Positions 21,766 through 32,556 of a stretch of DNA of 64,000 nucleotides are shown here, piece by piece. Position numbers and translations under genes: made by a program. Position 1 is the first letter of the stretch; each line of letters begins with the position of its first letter. This DNA comes from Tubulanus polymorphus (taxonomy: Eukaryota > Nemertea > Palaeonemertea > Tubulaniformes > Tubulanidae). Location of the stretch: NCBI RefSeq assembly GCF_964204645.1, contig NC_134031.1, forward strand, positions 10,270,501 to 10,334,500, read 5' to 3'. The notes under the pieces were generated by a model, which worked only from the letters and a program-made list of their open reading frames with translations, did no database searches and was not told the DNA's origin.

Positions 21766-23019
21766 GCGCCTACTGTGCAAAAACCTAGTATCTCCATTTC
21801 TAGTTTGTATTTTCTTTCGGCTAAATAAATAAAATAAGATTATTATATGTTTTTGCATTTGCTGTTGAGTTTAAAAAAAAATATATTTATTCAAAAAAGA
21901 CTTCGAAAAATTATCAGGTATTTACGGGTTCGAACCGTTCACAACGGCTAGCAAAGGACTGGGAATGAGCAAGCAGGCATGCACGGCGCCATTTGCAATT
22001 ATTTTGAGGATGTTTTTGCTGTTTTAAGTCAATTTTCATGGTTAATTTCTAAGTTCCAACAGTCTGGTGTTTGAATTCAAGCTCCAAGGCAAGTATTATT
22101 GTGTTTCATCAAATATTTATAGGCGACAATGATGATTGAATTTACGTAATCGGTAAAATCTGAGGCGTGTGCTGAATCAATTAAATCAAATTCATCCAAA
22201 CTTTATTTGATGCATGGCAAAGTACAACATGTCCATGCCTAGCTTTTTCAAGTAGGCATAGATTACACCATGAACTCTTTTTAAATCACAATCTGTCCAG
22301 TCATGAAAAAGACGCTTGTTTGCATACTATACAAATAATTCCTTACCGTTGAACTGAATGATCAGCCGGTATTGAACACTATTTGCCAATTCTTTCTAGG
22401 ACTACATATGAATTAATCACTTACAAATGAAAATAGAATTTTCCATTATTAATTCAGGGAGTGAGTACATACATTTCCTTGAGTAGTGATTTATGTACCG
22501 GGTATATGAAAAATGAAATGTATGCTTTCAGCCGGAAAAAATTACTGAAAAAGAGGTCAAGAGTCCTGTTATGATAGGTGTGACCAGATGATTGATATTA
22601 GGGATATTGATTTATTGGTTTATTGTTTGGAATTGTGTGCAATATTAAAAGGTTTTATAAATTTGTCTCATTCCAGATCAATGTTTTGAAGTATAGATGG
22701 GGGTTACCGCGGTCGAAATTAGAAAGAAGATTGGACAAAACCTGAAACAGCATAAATCGACGAAGTAAATCTGTAAATATTTGAAAATAAAATTCCCATT
22801 CACATGTACACAAGTGAGTTATTACATTTGGTTGGTAATTTTGAAACTACATTTCGTTTTGCCATTATGTGGATCTCCTTTCAGGCAATGGGTTTTTAGG
22901 AAATTGTGAAGTTTGGATAAAACATCATGTACAGAGAAAGAAGTGGTCAAATATTGACCATTATGAATGTGCATTTATACTTCTTCGTGAATAGTCGTGT
23001 GGAGCTGGAACAATGACTG
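21766..23019. other. Unassigned intergenic DNA
   Basis: No gene or recognisable repeat is seen. Confidence 0.45.
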
Positions 23020-23330
23020 CGGATCACATGCGTTATAAATCACACATGACTGTGTTATATGACATGTGTGATTCACATTCAGGGCTGTATCAAACGTGTG
23101 ATTCACATGTGTAAAAATGGGACAAAATCACATGTGTCATTTAGAAAATCACACGTGTGATACAGCTTGAATGTGAATCACATGTGTAAAAATGGGACAA
23201 AATCACACGTGTGATTCACATACAGGGTTGTATCACACATGTGATCTTTTAAATCACACGTGTGATAATGTCCCATTTTTACACATGTAAATCATACATG
23301 TTTTTAAAAAAAATCACATGTGTGATTTTT
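23020..23330. repeat. Dense array of ATCACACGTGTGAT palindromes in nested inverted repeats
   Basis: About twelve copies or variants of ATCACA(C/T)GTGTGAT occur in 310 bp. A 35-bp near-perfect inverted repeat, arms 23181-23215 and 23253-23287, spans CATGTGTAAAAATGGGACA…ATCACACGTGTGAT. Each palindrome centres on an E-box (CACGTG or CATGTG). The array directly abuts the truncated H1 copy at 23341. Confidence 0.8.
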
Positions 23331-23340
23331 TTGTAAGGGA

Positions 23341-24154
23341 ATGTAATATGGAAATACTAAGTTATTCTACTATACGATGCCCCCTGGTGACCATATGCAA
23401 AACCCATTGATCTTGAAACTCACCAAAATCATAGAACATGTCATGAGCTACTACTTTGCAATTGATCATGATAACAAAAATATGCCTAGGTACCAATATA
23501 ATAAGGAAATACTAAGTTATTCTACTATTCAACGCCCCCTGGTGACCATACAGAATAACCGATGACCTTGAAACTCACCACAATCATAGAACATGGTATG
23601 AGCTACAACTGAGCTGCAAGTGATTGTGGTAACAAAATATGCTTAGGTATCAATATAATGTGGAAAAACATTTTTCCACCTACGAATGAGTACTGATGAC
23701 ACCAAGATGGCCGCCAATCCCATGATAATTGGCTGATCGAAAATACCAGTCTCAGGAATTAAAGATCCCTTTCCATAGAATACCCATCACAAATTGCAAT
23801 GAAAAATGGCAAACCAGTAGGAAGCTACAGGACTCAGAATTTGGGCCAAAAATGACATTTTTTGGTACAGAAAAGGTCATAGGACGGCCATTTTGAGTCC
23901 GATCGACCCAATTCTTTTAAAGCTGATGGACCCTTGGGGGAATCAAATATATACGAAAGAACAAGGTAATTGATCATAGAATCTTCAAAATTTCCCTCAA
24001 AAACTTCAAAAATGTGTAATAAGTGATTTTGGCGCACAACAGTGGCTGCCAGTTGGCCTTCTTGATTCTGATCGGGCCAGTTTATGGGCTGAAGATGTGT
24101 TTAGAGTAGATGTGAACGCAATAGCCCGCTGGGACTTAAGTCCCAAGTGGGCTA
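23341..24154 (-). mobile_element. Helentron-like element H1, 3'-truncated copy
   Basis: On the minus strand the 5' end is intact at 24154: AGCCCACTTGGGACTTAAG… folding with …CCCAGCGGGCT. Two 153-bp units remain (about 23378 and 23531) before the copy is cut at 23341. The flank is T-rich on the insertion strand. Confidence 0.7.
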
Positions 24155-24468
24155 AAAAATCGACTGGTAAGCAAGCTGAACACTACCAACCTTTTGAAAA
24201 TATATCAGTAGGATTCCCATTCCATGGCCAACCTTTAAACTGCCATGCTGGCCCTTGAACAAAGACGGCAACAACTCTTTCCCTAGAAAAAGAAGTAGAT
24301 GATATAAACTTGGCTGACATAAGGAAGAATATCTATTTGGCTACATCCATATGTTATTTATACAAATTTTGAATAAGAATTCATGATCCATTGACAATAT
24401 GACTGTTGAGAAAATTGGGAAAAAACGTGCAGGCATAAACGTCAAGGTATAACGTCTAGTATAACTGT

Positions 24469-24718
24469 CAGGGATGAAAATGGCCCATATTGAAAAAGTC
24501 AGAAAATATTCCGAATCAGAGCCGCTTTTCGAATGAGACGCCACATTGGTTTCTCCGACTCCACAATTGTGCTAACTACCGCAAAAAACCGTCTTTAGGA
24601 GCACTCCTTAGTAACAATGTGACATGCGCGATTGAGGTGATTTACACTGATCTCAGGAATGAAGAAAATAAAAGAGAAGGTCGGAAATCCGTCTTTGGTC
24701 GGAAGATTTTCATCCCTG
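24469..24718. mobile_element. hAT-like MITE with perfect 6-bp target duplication
   Basis: A 250-bp element with perfect 13-bp terminal inverted repeats CAGGGATGAAAAT … ATTTTCATCCCTG. AACTGT is directly repeated on both sides (24463-24468 and 24719-24724). The termini resemble hAT ends but the duplication is 6 bp, not 8. Confidence 0.8.
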
Positions 24719-24724
24719 AACTGT

Positions 24725-25468
24725 CTTGCTTTTTTATGAAATGCAAATACGACAAATATTAACTCCACCATTTCTGCTTAAATGTAATTTTGAATTCAAA
24801 ATTATTTGGATTATTGAATTCTGATAATCCTATTCCTGATATAAATATTTTTTTATGATTTCATGATTCCATGATTTCTGCTTTACAGCTATATTTGATA
24901 ATCAACAAGAGATAATTATCTTAAGAGCTTGAGCTCATACAAAATTTGTGACACACCTCGTTGAGAGAATGACATAAAAAAACTAGAACTAGCAAAACAC
25001 CTTCGATTAGTGATCTGGTAAAATAAGGTTTATGGTTCAAACTTGCTCAGAGCCTTGTCTCAATGATTTTTTCATTTATCACATTGACAGTATAATAAAG
25101 TATAAATTACGAAAAAACGAGGCCGATTAAAAACGAGGCCGATTACTGTAATAGCTGACTCCTCTTAACTGTGTCAGTTATTGGGTTCTGTATCTTGAGG
25201 ACAACGACCGACGATTGGGAACTAACTAATGAGATCACTGTGATAAACAAATCAGAAAATATGACTAGAAAATTTATTGATTATTTAGCATATCATCATC
25301 CGATTAGGCCAAATGAAAACTAGAGAATGACCCTGTTTAAATTAAAACAGATTGTTTTATCAAGTGGAATATAAATTCATGACAAAATTACTATTCTAAT
25401 CATTTGATTACTGTTCCATAATTCTCGAGTTATGGCTTAGGTATAATAACATAAATCAATCAATCAAA
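24725..25468. other. Unassigned intergenic DNA
   Basis: AT-rich, no gene or repeat boundary seen. Confidence 0.45.
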
Positions 25469-27066
25469 CAAGAGGCCCAGGGGCCTTGAAGCATTGGTAG
25501 ATTATACTGTGGTATTAAGTGGTTATAATGTTTTACATCCGCCGGCAATTCTTTATGACGATGTTGATTGGGAGGACCACAGACTTAAAGGTCTATTTGT
25601 CTAGTACGATTTTATTCCTGAAAATGAATTTATTTTCTGCCGAACGATTTAGCCTAGGCTATTTGTACTGTTAAAACTCATTAATGCGATTCTGTTAAAA
25701 AGACAAAACTAGTTTATTCTGATCTTTTCCATCATGTCCCAGCCAAGATATTTATATCAATCAAGATTTGGATACAAAAACCCATTTTTACGCATGAACT
25801 GTTAGGCCCCACTGAAAATGAAAACAAAAACAGAACGATTTTTCTGAATGCAATTGCAAGACCCTCTGATCTTAGAGCTCCAAGCTCTGATGCATGTACG
25901 CATGCAAAACGTCGCAGAGAGCGATGCCGGCGTTGGTGTTACTGAGGCCGGCTGATGATTGTTTGTTTGTCTTTTTGTTTGTTTGGCTTTACGTACGTCG
26001 TTTGGATCTTGGTTTCCCAAGACTATTCCTATTGGATTGTTCATTTAACCTCACAACGGTACAGCCTTTGAAGTGTTGCCCGCACACTGTTCGCAGCCAG
26101 CAGGACTCAAACCCACTTGTCACTCAGCATTGATAGTGGATTCAACAGCATCACGCCTTATATCTCACTGAGCTACCGAGGCCGCTCGATTCAATTCCAA
26201 AAAAACTACAGCAACGGCAAATAACCATCGCAATATTGCAATTTATGACAAACAACGCGTAAATTTAATCACTGTTGTTTAATGCATGGAAAAGATGATA
26301 AAAGGTATTTTTTCCCGGCGCGCATTACAAAGCGAATCTCTGCCGAGTGCGTAAGAGGGTGATACCGCCTTGTGAGTGCGCAGCAGGCGGGTAGGGCGTC
26401 CTAAAGTGAAAACTAGAATATAGCCGAATCGAAATTTACAATGTCAGTCAACTGATTGATGATACAACATGGTTGTTCTCGGCGTACTTAACAATGATAT
26501 TTTCCTCCAATAAACAACTCTGGTAAAATTGAATAAAATGATCTATCTTTATTGGTGATATCGTATCATGGTGGTAGCCTACCGTTTACCGTTTGATGTT
26601 TCGTGTCATCATGAAATGGTTTTAACTTTAGTAAAGGCGTTCCCGCACAATCACATACGGGTTTCAGTCACGAGTAGGCTGCCGTTCCACTGCTCAAGAA
26701 ATACGTATTCTGACGCTGAGAATTAATCCTAAATAATCCCATGGATACTGATAGTTGGAATAACAGTGATATCCAAACACTGTGATATTTATAAACAGGA
26801 GGTACATAATTACGCTACGCGGACATATCGCTACGCGATTGTTTAACCCGCTCTCATCAACCAGATAATGAACGAGAAAAATGCGATCGAATAACATTTT
26901 GGACATTTTTTTTTGTAATTTTCAGCTGTTTCTAATGTTTTACGCGAACGGAGTGACAATTTGAAGTTACTATGAAAATGAGAAGAGTCGGCGCTATTTT
27001 TTCGTACTACTATTTTCGATCCATTTTACTTGCATTGGCATGACGTCATAGACGTCAACCAATGCT
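25469..27066 (-). mobile_element. Helentron-like element H2, copy 2
   Basis: The same termini as 480-4234: minus-strand 5' AGCATTGGTTGACGTC at 27066 and 3' ACCAATGCTTCAAGGCCC…CTCTTG at 25469. About 25469-26555 aligns to 480-1570 at over 93%, and 26915-27066 aligns to 4085-4234. The 350-bp middle (26556-26910) has no counterpart in copy 1. T-runs flank both ends on the minus strand. The palindromic hairpin carries one substitution (CCCAGGGGCC for CCCATGGGCC). Confidence 0.65.
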
Positions 27067-27955
27067 AAAAACGCTAAAATACAACATTCACAGGCTAATC
27101 ACAATTTACCCCCAAAATTACCACACTTCCCGCAAGGAATTGAATCTAACCCTCAGCAATTTCGACTGAGGACAAAATTCGTAATCATTATTTAAGAATG
27201 ATCGGGTAATTTCACACAGATCCAGCCCAAGCATGACTTTTATGGACAAAAGATTTAATATGGTTAACTCGCCACTCACCTGCCATGAACAAATCAGAAA
27301 ATATACTTAGAAAATACATTGTTTATTGTAACAGATCATCGTCTGATTAGGCAAAATAAAAACTAGAGTATGACCCTGATTTAAATCACAGGTGTCATAA
27401 TTCGGTGTCATAACTCATGATTCGCTACTCGCAGAGATGGCACCACAAGCTGGACGATAGTTGGCAGCTGAACCTACGAAGTTATTTATCAAAACCCACA
27501 ACCAACTACTTTTGTGCCTACCACATTACCCACAAGTTATTTACCTAATTGTTGGTGGTAAACTTTATAATTGGAGGGGCTTGAAAATATCTGAACGTGA
27601 GACTAAACCAGTTTAGTTACTGAAGAGATCAACTTTTTGCCTTACTTTTGTTTGTTATAGTTTCACAATAGGATATTTCTTATGATTAAAAGGCATGGGC
27701 CCAAGCTTCAGACCAACCATTATGTGATTACAATATTTTCTTCGCCTTTTTGACAAATCATAGTGTAGGTTGATGTATGTTTGTGAATTAGGTAAAACTG
27801 CGCAAAGAATCATGAAAGACAAGTAAAATATAAGTCCCGTACTCCAAAAATTGAAAAATATTTAAAATATTGTAACATTAAAATGAATCAAATGCCCGAA
27901 TTTCTGGTTTTCAACTAGATACAAAATCGGTGTTGCAATACCTGAATATACATTG
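27067..27955. other. Unassigned intergenic DNA
   Basis: Nothing recognised. Confidence 0.4.
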
Positions 27956-28150
27956 AAATGCAATACGCAACGATAAGTAAAACAGGCACAGAACGCTTTT
28001 ACGATTCCCTTGATTACCAATCACACCGGACCAACTGAGTGAGACCATCCCCAACATCCCCTGTACTTTTACATCATTTTTGAACTATTTGGAAAAATAT
28101 TTTTTGGTTCTAAAATCCGTAGGAAACCGCCGGGAATTAACGTCACTGAA
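27956..28150. repeat. Fragment of the hAT-like family at 47577-48262
   Basis: ACGATAAGTAAAACAGGCAC through ACTATTTGGAAAA and AAACCGC(C/G)G matches 48070-48245 in the same orientation at about 85%. The terminal CAGGGATGAGAA repeat is not preserved here. Confidence 0.6.
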
Positions 28151-28489
28151 ACATGTTTGAAATCAGCCCCCTATAAACACGCATTCTCCAGTGCACTCTC
28201 CTCTCCACTGCACTGCCCTGCACTTGGCCTCCCCGAAGAAAATTTAAAAAAATTTTAAGCCTTTCAGAGCATCAGAGGCCATAAAATAGCCGACCATCAC
28301 ACTGAAGTTCATGAAAAGTCACCGTATTTTGGGTGCTTTCACAAGAAAACTGTTAAAATATAAAATCAATTAAAGTCCACGGTAATATGTTCACAACGTA
28401 TTGAAAACAGGGTCAGTGGCTCAGTAACCACTAATTGGTCTATTTTCAGACATACATGTCCAGAAATGACACTTGACAGAAAAATTTTT

Positions 28490-29130
28490 TTCGAGCGAAA
28501 GGTCTTTTGAACAAAAAAAGATCTTTCTGGGGCTCCACAGTAACTTAATTCATAAGAATTAATGAAATACCAGTTTCATTAATGATGAAAAAAATGAAAA
28601 GTCTGGTTTATAAAAGTCTGGTCGGCTCAGACGAAATTAAAAAAAAAAATCTTCATTTCTGCCAATAACATGTCATTGATAATTGTGATTGATCATTGCA
28701 AGTAAGAACCAGTTAATCACTAATACATGCATTTTAATAAATCTGATTCCTCCTTTACAGTGAAGGCCTATAGGTAGAGTACAGCTCAATAAACACTTCA
28801 AGCGACCTAGAAACGATCTCCTATCCCCCGCGGTGAACACTTATTCCGAATAGGCCTATCAAACATGAGTGCAGCTTACTGATAAGAGTGAGTCAAATAC
28901 TTGTATTGTGGATTTGATAAGATCGGTATGTACTGTAGGAAAAGTTAAATATTGATAAATGTTTGAAGCCCGCGGCCAAATCAAGTAATAAATTATTTCA
29001 TTTTGATACCTAATCGACACAACAGCTTTTCTCCGTTGCATCTGATCGTGTGTAATATGTACAAACGAAGAAAATCGATGATTGTTAAAATTACTGTTTG
29101 AAGACCGTGGGTGATTGTACAATCTTGGGG
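28490..29130 (-). repeat. Inverted, diverged copy of the 53.7-54.9 kb repeat
   Basis: Reverse-complemented, 28490-28760 aligns to 54350-54860 (…GGAGGAATCAGATTTATTAA…) and 28880-29060 aligns to about 53850-54020 (…AGTACATACCGATC…). The copy lacks the 205-bp insertion found at 54574-54778, so it supplies the empty site for it. Confidence 0.65.
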
Positions 29131-29384
29131 TAATAAATCTGTTAATGTATGCTTGAATTGAAAATCAACATGACGAGAAACCTGCGGTAGATGTCAGAAT
29201 GATAACTTAGAAAAACATGTTGACTCATTGAATGGGGCCCAATTTTCGATGTTTACGACTCCACAGTGCATTTGTAAGGTTGATTCATCAAAATACGCAA
29301 AAGTATTTGTAGATCAAAGTGAGCTGAAGGATATCATACGGATTGTATCGGCAACAGTGGCAAGGAGACAAAGAATATGTTCTT

Positions 29385-29620
29385 TTGACATAACTTCGTC
29401 CAGAGTGTCATCTGTGTGTTCAAAATGAAACAGCACATTAGTATATATGCACGCTTTTACGATACCAGCTTTAATATAGTCACTAAGAATGAATGGCAGC
29501 TTATTGGAACACTGCCAGTTTCCTGGAAAACTTAAACTAGGCCACACGTCATGGCATGTTTTCACATGATGCACACTTGACTTCAAACATACGCAGCTCA
29601 TACATCGGCAGTGGGTCGGT
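29385..29620. repeat. Dispersed repeat, partner of 10185-10490
   Basis: See 10185-10490. The two copies are 19 kb apart, same orientation, roughly 85% identical. Confidence 0.65.
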
Positions 29621-29902
29621 CGGTCGGCCTTTTTTATCAAAAATAAGATTTATTTCAATGAATCCAAAGAAAAAGTTTTCACTCAGACCATTAACAGACC
29701 ATTATTTTGGGATGGCCTAATCATTATTATTACCATCATCATGTTTACCATAATCATTATTTATAAACATTATTATCTACTATCATATATTATTCATTAA
29801 TTAATATCATCATAAGTGTAATTCTTATTATCAATACCATTGTTATTATCATTGCTATTCACTCATTTATTTATTATTAATATAATTACTCGTACTATTA
29901 TT

Positions 29903-29946
29903 AGGGTTTCTGCTGCTTTCGCAGAAACCCTCTTGTAATTCTGTTG

Positions 29947-29991
<45 letters not shown>

Positions 29992-30130
29992 TTTCCTCTT
30001 TCCAGCCAAAAATTTTTCATAAAATGTAACTCCTCTCAGATTCGACTACTAGCAGCTTATAAACCTAATTTTCAATTATGAAAGAAATATAACTCAGCGC
30101 CTGACCATTTCCAATTTGCGTATTATAATT
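29903..30130. repeat. Hairpin-plus-(ATT)n family, member
   Basis: AGGGTTTCTGC[TGCTTTC]GCAGAAACCCT forms an 11-bp perfect stem (about 29904-29932). An (ATT)n microsatellite follows (about 29946-29988), then about 130 bp related to the sequence after the hairpins at 49.44-49.56 kb (…GATTCGACTACTAGCAGC…). Confidence 0.75.
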
Positions 30131-31278
30131 GATTATGAATTAATCCCGCGTAATTATTTGGTCTAAACAGGAAATAAGAATGTCGCAAGAATCATCATCC
30201 ATTGATAAATGTACATCGTGAAAAGCCTGCAAATTACCCGACGACCTTGAGCTTCAAAATAAATCACGGATTCGGATTTATAAATCGGGGTTCGACCTAC
30301 GACATCCATTCAATGTTTTCAGATTTCGTGCGCATGCGTCAATTTAGCTCGGACGCCATTTTCTTTATTTTACAACGTGCGACGCCACTCTACGTTACTT
30401 GCATTTTTACGACTTTGTTGTGTGTTTCTGTGACCAATCTTCAGAGAGGTATGTATATATAACGGTTAGGCCTAATATGATGTATTTTTCCACGTAATCT
30501 GACGACTGGTATTAAAAGCCGACCGGAATTCGTCTTGATCCGCGCGTTGTGGTAGCAGTCGGGTCTGGTTGGTGTGAGATCGATATCGAATCCCGCATGA
30601 CTTACACATAGAAGTAGCTTTTAAAAGGCCAAATTTGGGCTAGGTGTTAAGGTTGACCCAATGCGTATGATTTAATAATAGTGTTTGTGGTATGGGTAGA
30701 AAATATTTAGGCCTATATAGACAGCAGCTTAAATATTGAATAATGGGATTTGAACTGCACTAGTGTGTGTGTGTCTGTGTGCGAGAGCAGGGAGCACTCC
30801 ATCTCCCTGACCCTGTGACTTATGATTAAGCCACCCGATTCTGCTGAATGCGAACAAGTCATCAGGTTTTCGTGAATGTGAATAAATACTATAAGAAGGG
30901 ACTGCCAATTTTAATGAACACAGAAATATCTTAATTGAAATCGTATGTCAGCTAATTTCAAATTGAAGGCCTATTATACATAAATTACAGTACACTCCGC
31001 CCACTCATGTCAGACCATTTGGGAGTGTAAAAATGTATCCTGCTTTCTGGATCTGATTCAAGCTTAAGTCTACTGTTTGTATATTCAATCTACCTAGGCC
31101 CATAGGCCTAATTGTGCCTGCCTAATTATTGGGGAAATCGACAATGTCAGGTTCTTGAATTTCTCGACTGATGGCGCTAGTTAGAACTGGATATTGGTAC
31201 CTAAATCTGCCATGTTCTAGTTTATTTGCAATAAAAATCTGGCCTCTCAATTTTTTAGTAGGCAGTAGTTATTTTACT
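30131..31278. other. Unassigned intergenic DNA
   Basis: No gene is supported. The 86-codon frame at 30202-30462 has no motif. Confidence 0.45.
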
Positions 31279-31669
31279 GGATCTGGTCACTGACTTCTGA
31301 ACGCTATTTTGCCAAATATTGTCTCTAAATTGGCTGATTTACTACGCACATGCGCAAAGAGGTGCGCGGCTTAGATAATTGGAAGGAAGTGTGGAGAACA
31401 GAGTTTACCCGGACCAGTGAATTACTAGCCTAGCGTCTTCCTATTAGATCACAGAGCTCATTGAAAACCATCCGAATGTTTTAGCTACATTTAGCCTCAC
31501 CTAACCCTAACCCTATCCCTACTTGTGAAATCGAACCCTGTGGACCCTCTTCTCACCCTCTTGACACTAACCCTATCCAAACCCTTACCCTAAACCCAAT
31601 AAAATGATTTAATTGTTACATAATAAATGGATTTGGCAAAATAGCGTTCAGAAGTCGGTGACCGGATCC
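31279..31669. repeat. Foldback/MITE-like element with 39-bp inverted ends
   Basis: The arms 31279-31317 and 31631-31669 (ends GGATC(T/C)GGTCAC…TTTTGCCAAAT) match at 37 of 39 positions, about 310 bp apart. The interior carries a short telomere-like CCTAACCCTAACCCTA tract at about 31500. No clear target duplication. Confidence 0.65.
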
Positions 31670-32556
31670 AGGTTAAATATGCACTTCCTTTTTAGTAAGT
31701 GTATTTTACGTACATACATCATCACGTTTAATCCTTTAAGTATGATATCCTGGAAATCTGTTAGATTGGACAAAACGTTACTTCAACTGTCAAAAATTTT
31801 CCAAAAATCACAAATTTAGTGAAAAAAAATGCTCATTAAAAACTTGAAGCGAGAGATCTTTATTGCAAATCAACAAAACAAGGTGGATTTAGGTTCCAAT
31901 TTCCGGTTCTGACTAGTGCCATCATACGAGTAATTCCAGAACTTGAATTTGTTGATATTTGTATTGGCATCATTCCTTTTCTAAAACGGAACCTGACGAC
32001 CAATTATTCAATTTCCTATTTATTTATTTTTTTAAACAAGACTCATCATGCAGGTATTCCCCGCAACAACAGGTTTCAGAGGGAAGACCACCCTTTTATT
32101 TTTGTTTCAACCCATCTTAAAATGAGCCACCAATCGGTAATCGGGCGAACCATAATAGTGTTCACTGCCTGTTTTAATACTCGTCGTTGCACATTTGTTC
32201 AGGATACTACGTCTAGCCTATGTGGGTTATAGGGTTTATTCCAAAAGTTTGCAAACAAAATCCAGTTAATTTGTTTAGTTTTGGAGACATTTTTGATGCA
32301 TTGTTTTCAACACATTTTATTCAATTTTCTTCCAATCTTGCCATCAACCAAACCCAGCGGAGCTATCACAGCTGACAGGCTGCTTGTTCAACACACCATA
32401 CCTATTTGTAGCAGGTGTCACCTATTGTTTCGAAATTTTAGAGAAAGTTCCTACAGGCTGATTAATAATGCTGTGATAATGTTTCTTTTGTGATAGGTCA
32501 CATACTTGATACTTGTTGATACTTGAAATAGGATATTGATCAGTACATTACTCATC
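31670..32556. other. 5' flank of the dual-protease gene
   Basis: Nothing is recognised except that it precedes the ATG at 32557. The transcription start and promoter could not be identified. Confidence 0.4.

Noticed and set aside
23020-23330. CRISPR-like repeat array
   Set aside because: Repeats are palindromic, unequally spaced and without unique spacers, and the DNA is eukaryotic.
23834-24037. Conserved short frame (…FEGNFEDSMINYL…) also at 41308-41517
   Set aside because: It lies in the single-copy part of H1 repeats; similarity reflects shared repeat DNA, and other copies contain stops.
31499-31520. Chromosome end from CCCTAACCCTAA tract
   Set aside because: Only two to three units, inside a small inverted-repeat element with ordinary DNA on both sides.
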